From the NCBI GenBank assembly GCA_035222895.1, contig JAVYIG010000640.1, positions 105,001-169,000 of the forward strand: DNA of 64,000 bases, written 5' to 3'. How positions within the stretch are numbered: the stretch's first letter is position 1; each line of letters starts with the position of its first letter. The notes under the pieces are model-generated. The model saw only the letters and a list, made by a program, of their open reading frames with translations. It was not told the DNA's origin and did not search any database. Shown here piece after piece: positions 47,067 through 59,080 of the stretch. Made by a program: the position numbers and the translations under genes. This DNA comes from Strongylocentrotus droebachiensis. Its lineage: Eukaryota; Echinodermata; Echinoidea; Camarodonta; Strongylocentrotidae.

Positions 47067-49359
47067 GTCTACTACTATTACTATTTCTACTACTACTACT
47101 ACTACTACTATAATTAGCCTTCCTTTGAATATCTAACACCATGCAGTTGAGTTTGATGAAAATTTTATTCACTCAAAATTACAGCGGAGAGAACTAACAA
47201 GAATTTAGTCCAAAATGCTAATCACCTTTCCCCGATGTTGGGTTGTGTATAACGCGAAGAAGTTCTCTAATTTCAATTTTATATCCTCACATTCTTTCAG
47301 TCTATATGTAAATCTTTTCTTTTCAAATTCTCTCACTCATTTATACCTCTTTTTTATAAAATAAATACATCTCTTTCATTTAAACATTCTCTCCCTTTAT
47401 CACTTTCTTACAATCAGTCACTCTTTATTTCTTCCGTTAATATCCACTTACCGTTTTATATCTCCATATCTTGAATATGTCTGACCTTAATTATTATCTT
47501 TTCAAATACTCTCACTCCTTTCTCCCTCTTTCAAATGATCGGACTGACTTTCATTAAAAAAGTATTCTCGCAATCTTGATCTGAGTCTTCATTTTAAATT
47601 CTATCACTCTATCATACATCGCTTTCATGACAAATTTCTCTTACTTTTAATCAATAATTTTTCACATTCTCTCTCTTTATATCTTCCTTTCGAATTCTCT
47701 CACTAAATTATACATCTCTTTCATTAAATTGAGATAATTTCTAAAGGTAATACAAAGTTTTGGTATGGGGTCATGAATTTGGTTCAAATGGACATATTGG
47801 AAGCATATGCGATTTTACAATATTCAGTGATCATTGTCGCGGTTGAAATTGAGTCTAAAGTGATGAAATTGTAAATAATAAACTCTTTATGTCGTATAGC
47901 TCCCTCTTAAGACTGATTTTAACTTCTGCTTTAAAACAATGTTTCTTGACTACAATCGACCGATTTGCTATTTCCGTTTGGAAATTATATATGAGAATTA
48001 CATATTCTGATATTTTCATGGTCGCAGCTACCATGGCCTTAGACGCTATTTGAATATTTGAAATTTGTCGGGAGCACTGGTAAATTTTGATTATTTAATT
48101 TCTCGAAGGCAGAAGTTTTTTTCAGGGGCTTAAATTTTTAGTGCTTATAAAACATCCACAGGGACATCCCAATATTTAAATCTTTAAAGAATTACTATCC
48201 ATCCAATTTTCAAAATTTCCCAAACCTTTGCATTGCCTTTAGAACTTCTGTCAATTTCTCTTCTCCACACGTTCTTATGTTCTCTGTATCCCTCTTCTTC
48301 TTGCTCACACAAACACCATTGACAGCAGAGTAATTGAAACGATATTAATACACGTCAAACAAACATTTAATCACTTATGCTACTATATCAATGACTTTAC
48401 AAAACGACTCATCCTGTAATAGTGGCAACATTGTATCAAGTTCGCCTATTCACATGGGCTATACTTGGAAATTAATAGTGATAGCAATAGCAATAATAAT
48501 GTTAATAATAATGATAATAACAACAATACTGATAATATTAATAATAATGATAATAATAATAATGAATAAGACAATTTTTGAGAAGATGAATGGAGTTGAG
48601 GTATGATTTTAGTGAGGCTTTTATTCATTTGTATAAGAGAAACTGTCTTGACGTTCGACCCAATAAAATCGAAACCCGAAAAACAAACAGGTATTGTGAG
48701 TGAGCTATGAGCAGTTGAGAAATAATTTCAGCCTTTCTATGGATCCGCCACTGGGTCAACCCCCCCCCCTTAGCAAAAAGCTAGATCCGCCCCTGTAATT
48801 AATGTATCATTGGAAATCATAGTACTTCAACTAGTCTAAGAAATCAAGGAATTTTTAATATACATACACCTCAGCCATAGATATTCACAATATATAGGCC
48901 TATTTGTTTTCGAGTTTCATTTTTTTTGACGTACTGTATAGTAACTATTATATAAACCGAGCAATTTAATTACTTTAGATTACCTCATATTTCACACTAT
49001 AACCATTTTTGTTTTACCTAAGCTTTAAAAGATATAACATTAAATTGTGTCTTTCTTGTTATTTTGCCCTTTCTTGAATTAATTTTATGATATGATGTCA
49101 TGCATTGTATAGGGCTTTCATTGTGTATGATTTATCTAGGTACTATACCTAGTTCGTACATATGACCCAAAATATGGACAGATCTTTTCACTTATTATGG
49201 AGGAGTTCCTTTCCATGCATTCTAGAGTAATCACTGCCAAAGTCATGGAGGTGCTTCATAAAAACCTTTTATTTGCTGCCCGCTTTTCGTTATTCACTAT
49301 TTTTCACTATTGTTCTAGTCGTATCTCAAGTATAAGCTCATTACTCGAGACCTCAGATG

Positions 49360-49397
<38 letters not shown>

Positions 49398-49787
49398 AAT
49401 GTATAGGTGTAAGGTACATGTTTACATGTTTGTACATTTATATTAATATCTATACATATTTACTCAAAAACATGCACTTTTATGTTGTACTCGAATATCT
49501 TTTGCGTTTCATATTTTCATGAAGCACTAACTACTATTCTGCAATGAAGTTTAAACAAAGTCTTTTGGCCAATCATAATCTTATTGAAATGTGAAAAGTG
49601 CCCCGTCTTTTTAACCACAAAAATGTATATCTCTCTAATAATCATTTCAGTGCTGTTCATGTGAAAATAAGTGCATGGAACGACCAAAAAAGAAAGTTTT
49701 TACTGACAAACTTGATCATTTCTAAAGTTCCGATAGACTTGTATAAACAATGACAAGAGAAAACCTGATTATATATATATATTTTAT

Positions 49788-49820
<33 letters not shown>

Positions 49821-49914
49821 GGGGGGTGTGGGAGGGTACTTCGCTTGCCCCCCTCCCCCCATCTAGGTGTTCAGATGCAATCAGTATGAAAATTGAAAGA
49901 AACAAATCCAATTT
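46918..49914. other. 3' spacer of lectin gene 3
   Basis: Starts with the MITE fragment and a (TAC)n tract (46975-47110), then sequence homologous to the spacers of units 1 and 2. It includes ATA/ATT repeats (48480-48570), an AT-dinucleotide run (49365-49394) and a GT run before poly-G (49790-49830). No exon. Confidence 0.6.
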
Positions 49915-50294
49915 TTATATACCCTCTTTTTTCTCGCAAATGTATCTAAATTCATTGGAGCAATCCTTATCATACCACCCATATGGAGTATGAAAATAAA
50001 TTACAAAACAGTTTACATTTTCATTGAACGAATCGGAGACAAAATTGTTGAATGTAAGATTTGATCCGTCTAGCCACCTTGCCTCACTGAGACCTGAGCC
50101 GGTCAGCCCGATCCAGTAGGATTTACTGTCACCGGCCCCTACGATGAATTCATGTTCCGTTTGCGACTCGATGAAGATCAGATGGGATCCGTATTGGGAA
50201 CAGGCTGAAACCGCGGAAGCATGATTCATCTCGCAAGTGCTGAAATTGTAGGACGACCCTTGGTATTCTTTTACCACCGAAGGAGATGAGCACG
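49915..50294 (-). CDS. C-type lectin domain exon, gene 3
   Basis: 126 residues, acceptor TTTTTTAG as in gene 1. Framework residues are retained; the WND-like motif is GWYDKDC. Differences from gene 1 cluster at VVKEYQG, SQTEHEF and the C-terminal KKEGI. Confidence 0.9.
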
Positions 50295-51846
50295 CTAAAA
50301 AAGATGAAAGCAATATGTAAATTATTCAATTTTAAATATATTAAGTAGAAAAATGTATTATTTGGGTAAAAACTTAAATATTCAAAGAAGAATAAATAAT
50401 GATGATAATGATGACGACAACGAAAACGACGATGATGAGGATGAGGTTTGTTTATTTTGTTCGTTTTACCTGACGAGTGAGAAAACATGTGCATGCTATT
50501 AATTAAGAAACAAGGGGACCGACGGCTTTAAGTCCTCTCTGGGGGACTTGGTAATGAGGATTAATGCCTACCAAAGGGCACTAGCGCATGGACTTGGTTT
50601 CGAATCCGGACCTCCCGGCTACTAGCCTTTTGACAAGGATTTTCTGAATTCTGGCTTTTACTGCTCTGTATGAATTATTCATTACCTTGGATTTATTGAC
50701 CAATCAGAACGGCCATCTCCCAGTTGGCTTTGTTCGTGATTGGTTCGATATCAAAACATGTAAGCAAAGGTAAAAGACGTAAATGAGTTTTGATGATGAG
50801 ATGAACACATCAATGATGAATACAAAATATTCTACAGGCAAAATTACAATAACATAGGAAGCATTTGATGACTTGAGCTAACAATTGAAAGTGAGATGAT
50901 TGGACTTTCCCTGGATATAAAATGAACCAGTCCAAATTGTTTTCGTTCTATGTAGAGGTCAGTGGTTTTAGTCATTACGTCATTCGTACTACGTGGAGTT
51001 TACTGTGTGCATGATGGATAATATATGCTGATGTCATGCGATGATACGTTCGCTGATTGGACGCTACCATTTCGGTAGAGAACTCCAGTCGGAAACAAAG
51101 GTTAACACAAGAAATCCAAACCAGATTACTAAAGACCTCATGGCTGACGCCACTCGCTCTGGCGTTCACTAGGGTTTTCGCGGTTATTCTTTTTAGTCGC
51201 ACGGCGTCAGATATCATTATCAGACACGAGGCCTTGTCTAAAGGCTACCCCGGCTACGAGACTGTATATGATCTGTTTTTATTGGTTTTCGGACAAAATT
51301 TTGAAGAAACGCGGTGGAGACGACTAGACTTATTGGTGGACGTCGGAGGGCCTAGGCTCAGCATTAGGCTGAGTTGAGAAGCTTGTCACAACGTACCGTG
51401 TCCGAGCTGGTCTTTGGGCGTCCTGTATAGCCGATAGGCCTTTTGCTCGCCAGCCATTGAATTCTCCAACATTAACAAAAAAGTTTAACTTTAAAAAAAT
51501 CATTTTATCCAAATCTATATATTAAAAAAAGAAAATCTAATTATAAAAGAATAACAATCCTAAGAGAAGAGGCGTAAATATTCACTTATGAATGACAAAC
51601 GCCTATAAACTAAAACAACAACAATAAGTAGGCATTGCGGCGTGGAAGTTACAGACTGATTCAGCCGATCGAGGACGCAGGTTCGAAACTGAGTCACGTC
51701 TTTCGGATGGTGACGTTTAAAGGTCGGTCCCCAGACGTAAATAATCATAGCTGATTGATACACGTCAGTAAAACCCAATACACACACACACACACACACC
51801 ATACTATACTGCTCTACCACTGAGCTATCGCATCTCCTCATATGAA

Positions 51847-51878
<32 letters not shown>

Positions 51879-54800
51879 GGAGAAGGGGGGGGGAGGGGTA
51901 GCGGCTAGACCCATTATAATAATCATTAATGCATGATGTCACATCGTTATTTCTCTTACGTATCATACTGGAGGTGGTGCTTTCTTGCGATGTCGTTGTG
52001 TCTGACATCGTGGTCGAAGAACTCGTCGTGCGTTTGGTCGTCGCGTTCGTAGTCGATGATTCTCTTGACTCTGAAACGTTTTTAAAAACATAACTGAGTA
52101 AGGGTTTAGAGTTATTGAAAAATAAAAGCACACGTACAAAGCAATGAGATAAGGAATGACGCCTGAACAGGATAAAAAGGCAAAAACGAAAAAAACGTAC
52201 CTTCCGCAAATTTGTAGATTAAGTGGTGTTTTGTCAAAGGTGAAGGATATTTTGTTTTTCATAATTTCCTCTAAATGGTGTTTGTTTTTGTTAAACTCGT
52301 GGGCACAAGAATTAGACGGTAACTTACCCCCTTACTAAATTTGATTTAAGTGACGCCCGTGAATGGAAATGACACCGTAAATAGAGAGTCAGATAAAGAC
52401 TTGGAGAGGGAGAAAGAGAGCAAGAGAGAGAGAGAGAGAGAGAGAGGGAGGGGGGGGGGGGGGGGTATTGGCTAGAGCTTTTATGATAATAATCGAATTC
52501 ATGACGCCATTTAAATGTTTCTTTTGCTTACCTATGATGGTGGTTTCTTGCAATGTCATTGTGTGTGGTTGTTCCGACACCGTGGTCGTAGGGCTCGTCG
52601 CGGGCAAGGTCGTCGCTTCCGTTGTCACCGACTCTGAAAAGAATTAAAAAAAAACCTTTTTAAATGAGTGGGGGGGGGGGGGGGAAGTCAGCGGCCACGT
52701 GCCCAGTTTGTATACAGGCCACACCTCTACGAGATGTTATTATGAAAGTTGTTCCCCCGTTATGGCCCCGAGTCCCGGTGGCTGCTTGCTGGCAGCAGAG
52801 AGGCAGGGGTGCGAAGAATCTGCCGGATGATTTGCTGCCAATTCCACAGGTACACAACGTAGCAGAGAAGAACTCAGAAAAGCGGAGTACACCGACAGAA
52901 GAGAACACCATGAAGAAGAAGAAGAAGAACAATGTAAAGGGAGTAAGTATCCAGAAAAAGGGTAACCATCGACCACGAACAGATAAAGTACATGACATGA
53001 CTAAAGATGCCACCTCACAGTCCTCTCACAACACAAGGAAATCTGGTGTGCTGAACATCGGAACCTGGAATGTGAGAACACTGAAGAAAGCAGGGCACTG
53101 GGATATACTCCTTGAAGAAGCCCGGAGATTTGATCTGGATATTCTAGGTTTGTGTGAGACACACCTGACTGGCACAGAGACACTTATAAACAAAGAGGAG
53201 TACTCAATCCTTTTATCAAGCAGGAAAGATAACACGAGTCGGGAGGGAGTCGGCATCATGATTTCCCAGCAAATCCTGCACTGCTTGGTGAGCTATGAAG
53301 CAGTCTCACCGAGGATCATCACAGCGAAATTCAACATGAAAGAAGGGATCATGAATATCATCCAGGTCTACGCCCCTAAATCTGCACATAGTGAGCAAGA
53401 AAGTGACCTTTTCTATGATGCACTCCAGTTGCATATTCAGAAGGTACCTAAGAAGGAGAACATATTTGTCATAGGTGACCTTAATGCGAAAGTAGGAGCA
53501 GACCATGGAGTATGGGCACCAGCTTTGGGCAAGTATGGATTAGGTCAGATCAACAGAAGAGGGGAGAAACTTCTGGAGTTCTGCATGTTACAAGGAATGG
53601 CAGTGTGTAACACCTACTTCCAACACAAAGAATGTAGAAGGGCAACATGGACATCCCCAGGTGGACATTACAGAAACCAGATAGACTTCATTATCACCAA
53701 ATTAGACAATTTAAAGTCGTTCCAGAACTGCAGATCGTACTGCTCAGCTGACATTGGGTCAGACCACAATCTAGTACTGGCTAATGTGAAGTTCTCACCT
53801 ACAAAGGCCAAGCGAATGAAGAGCCTCCCGAAAAGCTATGATGTGGGCAGATTTAATGACTCTAACATTGTAAAAGCATTCAAAGCCAGGATTGGAGGTG
53901 CCTTTGAACCACTACTTCAGCTCCCGGATACAGATGTGGATGAGCTGTGGAAGAAATTCAGAGATACAACCAATAATATCTCAGAGGAAATTGTAGGCTT
54001 CAAAAGGTTGAGACAAGTTAAAGGTCTCCCAGAGGAGGTCTGTAAGGCTTGTGAACAAAGGAGGAAAGCCAGAATCCTCATGATGAACAATCCCTCGGCC
54101 CGCAACAAGAAAAGCTACACAAAACTTAATAAAGCGGTCAAGTATGAAGTGAAGAAGTGGAAGAAGAAAATTCTTGACAAGGAGGTGGAAGAGATGGAAT
54201 TAGCTCACGCAAAGAACAACAGCCACGAGCTCTTCAAGAAGGTGAAGAAACTATCTGGTGAGAGAGACAAAATGCAACTTGCTGTTAAGAACAAGGACGG
54301 CATCTTAAAAACTGCTCCCGCAGATGTGTTGAAATGCTGGGAAGTACATTTTAGCATTCACCTTAACTCGCAATTTCCAAGGGACGAAAATGCTCTTCTG
54401 ACCATACCTGACCCACAACCTACAGATAATCCAAGTGAACCTTTCACAATTGAAGAAGTAGAGACGGCAATAAAACTATTGAAGAACAACAAGGCCTGCG
54501 GGTGGGACAAAATAGCTGCTGAAACTCTAAAGGCTGGTGGACAACCAATGAGACAACTCCTGCTCAAAATAATAAATGCAGCATGGTCGGAAGGTGAAAC
54601 CCCGGAAGACAGGAGCAAGGGTCTTATCACCCCAGTGTTTAAGAAAGGAGACAAGCTGGATCCATCCAACTACAGAGCTATAACTCTACTCTCCATACCC
54701 GGGAAAGTTTTCTGTAGAATGGTCCTCATGAGAATCCAAGGAACCATCGAGAATCATCTGACGGAGGAACAATGTGGATTCAGAAGTCTTAGGGGCACCA

Positions 54801-57487
54801 CAGATGCTGTGTTTGTCGTCAGACAGATCATCGAAAAGGCCAGAGAAAGAAGGATACCAATCCACCTGAACTTTGTTGACTTTAAAGCAGCATTTGATAC
54901 CATATGGCGAGAAGCTCTCTGGAAATGTCTGCGTTCCATTGGAGTGGACAAGCCCTTAGTTGACCTCATAGAGAGCATGTACAAACAAACCAAATGCTCT
55001 GTTATGGTGAATGGAAAGATAACTGAATGGTTTGATGTCATAACTGGGGTAAGACAAGGCTGCCTCCTCTCTCCAAGTCTCTTCAACCTATTCCTGGAAT
55101 ATGTGATGAAGGACATCCAACAACTAGAAAGTGGAATACAGATGGGTGACATGCGTATCAACAACATCAGATATGCAAATGACACCACCCTGATGGAACT
55201 CATATTTGAAAACCTCCAAATCTCAACAAATGAACCGGAGAAGGCTTGTAGAAGATGGGGTATGAAAATCAATGCAACAAAATGCAAAGTCATGACAGAG
55301 GATCATCAAGATATTTCACTTAACAACACCAACATTGAGAAAGTGGAAAAATTTGTCTTTCTCGGCAGCACAGTTCCATCCATAGAAGAGGACGTGAAGA
55401 GACGTACACGACTGGCTGCTTGGGCATTCGGAAGACTGAAAAGTGCCATCTGGTCCAACCAAGATATTTCTAGGAGTCTCAAAGTCAGGATCTACAGAGC
55501 ACTTATCCTCCCTATTGCCACATATGGAGCAGAATCCTGGACTCTCCGAAAATCTGATAGAAATAAGCTTGAAGTATTTGAAATGAGGTGTCTCCGGACC
55601 ATCCTTGGAGTTCACCTAATGGACAAGATCAGGAACGAAGAGATCAGGCAGAGACTGAACATCCCAAGCACCATATGCGAGGAAATAACCAAACGTCGCT
55701 TGAAATGGTTTGGCCATGTTTTACGCATGCCGCATCACCGCCTACCATACCAAGCATTCCAAAATGACTTTAATGGACGCAGACCTCGGGGACGCCCTCC
55801 AAAGAGATGGAAGGACCAGGTTCAATGCGATGTCGGATTATCCACACAAGAGGCAGAGCAACGAGCCCAGGACAGATCAGACTGGAACATGATTTCTCGT
55901 AGGGGAGCAAGGGGACACACCGTCCTATGCACCTAAGTCAAGTAAGTCAAGGGGGGGGGGGGGGGAGAAGCCGGAACCAAGGATACAAAGAGCGTGGGAG
56001 GAGGAAAATAAAATATAATAACAATAGACGATCAATGCCCCCATTTATAAAGTGTTTTAGCTACGCTTATGAACGAAGGACAAAGAAAAAGAGAGTCAGA
56101 GAGAAAGATAGAGAGAGAGAGGGGGGGGGGGGAGCTATATATGGCTAGCCCCATTATGACAGCGATCAGATGCATGACGTAAACTCCATGTTTCTATTGC
56201 TTAGGCATACTAGAGGTAGTGTTTTCGGTAGTCGTTGTATCTGAGCGTTCCGACATTTTGGTCGTATAGCTCGTCGTTGGCTTGGTCGTCGCTTCCGTCG
56301 TTGACACTGTGATCTCTGTATAAAAAAAACAATTAACTGAGGTAAAGGACGATGCATAACATTATTTCTTCTGAAATTATTTTCCCGCCGGCTTTCTACA
56401 GGCGCTCTTGGTCATGACACGGGGATAGTATCAAGAAAGGGGGGGGGGGGGAGAAAAAATAAAAACCGGAAAATAATTACATACTCCATAGCCATCGGAT
56501 GCCCCTTTCATTGGTGTCAGTGCCTCTTCTAAATATCCCTGTTTTGTCTGGTGATTTTTACTGCCCTTGGTGACCAACATTGTTTTAAATCCCCCGTCAA
56601 TTATTCTATAGCTGGCTTCATTTTGTCAAAGGTGCATGGTTAAGGTTAGAGTTGCAATGGGCATTTAGGTTAGGATTAAGATTAGGGTGAGGGTTATATT
56701 TGTTCCAATTACAGGAAAATCCAACCTCAATAGACAACTACTCTAAAAGAAAGCAGAAAAAACAGGAATTTAGTTTTCCGAGTGAAGTATTATTATCATT
56801 AGTAGTATAGTAGTATAAGTAGGAGTAGTATAGTATAAGTAATATACCTCTAGTAGAAGTAGTTGATGTTGTAGTGGTACTTTAAGAAGTAGAAGTAGAA
56901 TAAATAGTATTTGTATAAGTTGTAGTAGTAGGAGTAGTAGTAAAGGTAGACATCGTAGTTGGTGCTGTTGTTGTAATACTTTTAGTAGTGGTAGTAGTGG
57001 TAGTAGTAGTAGTAGTAGTAGTTTTAGTAGTAGTAGTATAGTAGTAGTATAGTAACGTAGTAGACCTCTATAGCAGCAGTGGTAATAGCAGTTGTTGTTA
57101 TTGGTGTACTACTTTTAGAAGTAGTAGTAAAGTAGTAGACCCCTATAGCAGCAGTGGTAATATCAGTTGTTGCTATTATTGTACTACTTTTAGAAGTAGT
57201 AGTAAAGTAGTAGACCTCTACCGGCAGTTGTAATATCAGTTGTTGTTTTTGTTGTAGTACTTGTAGTAATTGTAGTAGTAGTAGCAGTAGTAGTATAGTA
57301 GTAGTAGTAGTAGTAGTAGTAGTACCTGTTGTTGTTGCTGTAGTAGTATCAGTAATAGAAGTAGTAAAAGTAGTAGTAGTAATTGTAGCAGTAGTAGTAG
57401 TTGTAGTAGTTGTTGCTTAAGTAGTATCAGTAGTATCAGTAGTAGTAGTTGTTGTTTTAGTAGTATAGTAAAAGTAGTAATATGATG

Positions 57488-57521
<34 letters not shown>

Positions 57522-57960
57522 TTAGTATTAGTAGTAGTAGTAGTAGTAGTAGTAGTATTACTTGTAGTATTTTTCGCAGTAGTAGCAGCACTTTAAGTTT
57601 CTGTTGTTTTAGTAGTAGTATAAGTATTAGTAGTAGTACTAGTTTTATTAGTAGAAGTAGTAGTAGATGTAGTAGTAGTAGTAGTAGTATCTGTTGGTGT
57701 TGCTGTAGTAGTATCAGTAATAGAAGTAGTAAAAGTAGTAGTAGTAATTGTAGCAGTAGTAGTAGTTGTTGTTGCTGTAGTAGTATCAGTAATAGTAGTT
57801 GTAGTATTTGATGCTTAAGTAGTATCAGTAGTAGTAGTTGTAGTTGTAGCTTTTGTAGTTTCAGTAATAGTAGTTGTAGTAATTGTTGCTTAAGTAGTAT
57901 CAGTAGTATCAGTAGTAGTAGTTGTTGTTTTAGTAGTAAAGTAAAAGTAGTAATATGATG

Positions 57961-57994
<34 letters not shown>

Positions 57995-58343
57995 TTAGTA
58001 ATAGTAGTAGTAGTAGTAGTAGTAGTAGTATTACTTGTAGTATTTTTCGCAGTAGTAGCAGCACTTTAAGTTTCTGTTGTTTTAGTAGTAGTATAAGTAT
58101 TAGTAGTAGTACTAGTTTTATTAGTAGAAGTAGTAGTAGATGTAGTAGTAGTAGTAGTATCTGTTGGTGTTGCTGTAGTAGTATCAGTAATAGAAGTAGT
58201 AAAAGTAGTAGTAGTAATTGTAGCAGTAGTAGTAGTTGTTGTTGCTGTAGTAGTATCAGTAATAGTAGTTGTAGTAGTTGTTGCTTAAGTAGTATCAGTA
58301 GTAGTAGTTGTAGTTGTAGCTTTTGTAGTAGTAATATGATGAA

Positions 58344-58411
<68 letters not shown>

Positions 58412-59034
58412 TTACTTGTAGTAGTATTATTCGTAGTAGTAGCAGCACTTTGAGTATCAGTAATAGTAGTAGTAGTAGAAGACAATAGTAGTATGATGAG
58501 CAGCAGCAGTATTAGAAGTAGAAGTAGGAGTAGTAGTGGTAGTAGTAGTAGTATTATTTGAAGTAGTAGCAGCATCATATGTTTCTGTAGTTGTAGTAGT
58601 ATTATTATTAGTTTTGGTAGTACTAGTTGTAGTAGTAGTAGTAGTAGAAGTAGTTGAAGTAGTAGTAGTATTAGTGGTATAGTAGAAGCAGAAGGAGGCG
58701 AGTTGGCCTAGTCGGTAAAGCGTCTGCATGTCGAACCAAATATCTCGGGTTCGAATCCCACCCAGGCGGATAACTGAAGCATGCGTTGTGTGTTAACGTG
58801 TCCCTCCCTTGTTTCACAGACGCAGGCTATGTTAATTGGAAAACACTCCGTCCCTCGGATAGGACGTTAAATGGAGGCCCCGTGTAGAGAAGAGTCACTA
58901 CCTTTGCACGTTAAGAACCCACTGCACTATTCGTATAATAGTAAGGGGAAACCCCGGTGTAGTGGTCCACCTGCACACCCCAGCATATAGTACGACAATA
59001 CTCTGTAAAGAGGGATGTACTCAAATGGATTCAT

Positions 59035-59080
<46 letters not shown>

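Noticed and set aside
54754-55293. 179-residue minus-strand frame within the LINE
   Set aside because: Antisense shadow of the reverse transcriptase coding sequence.
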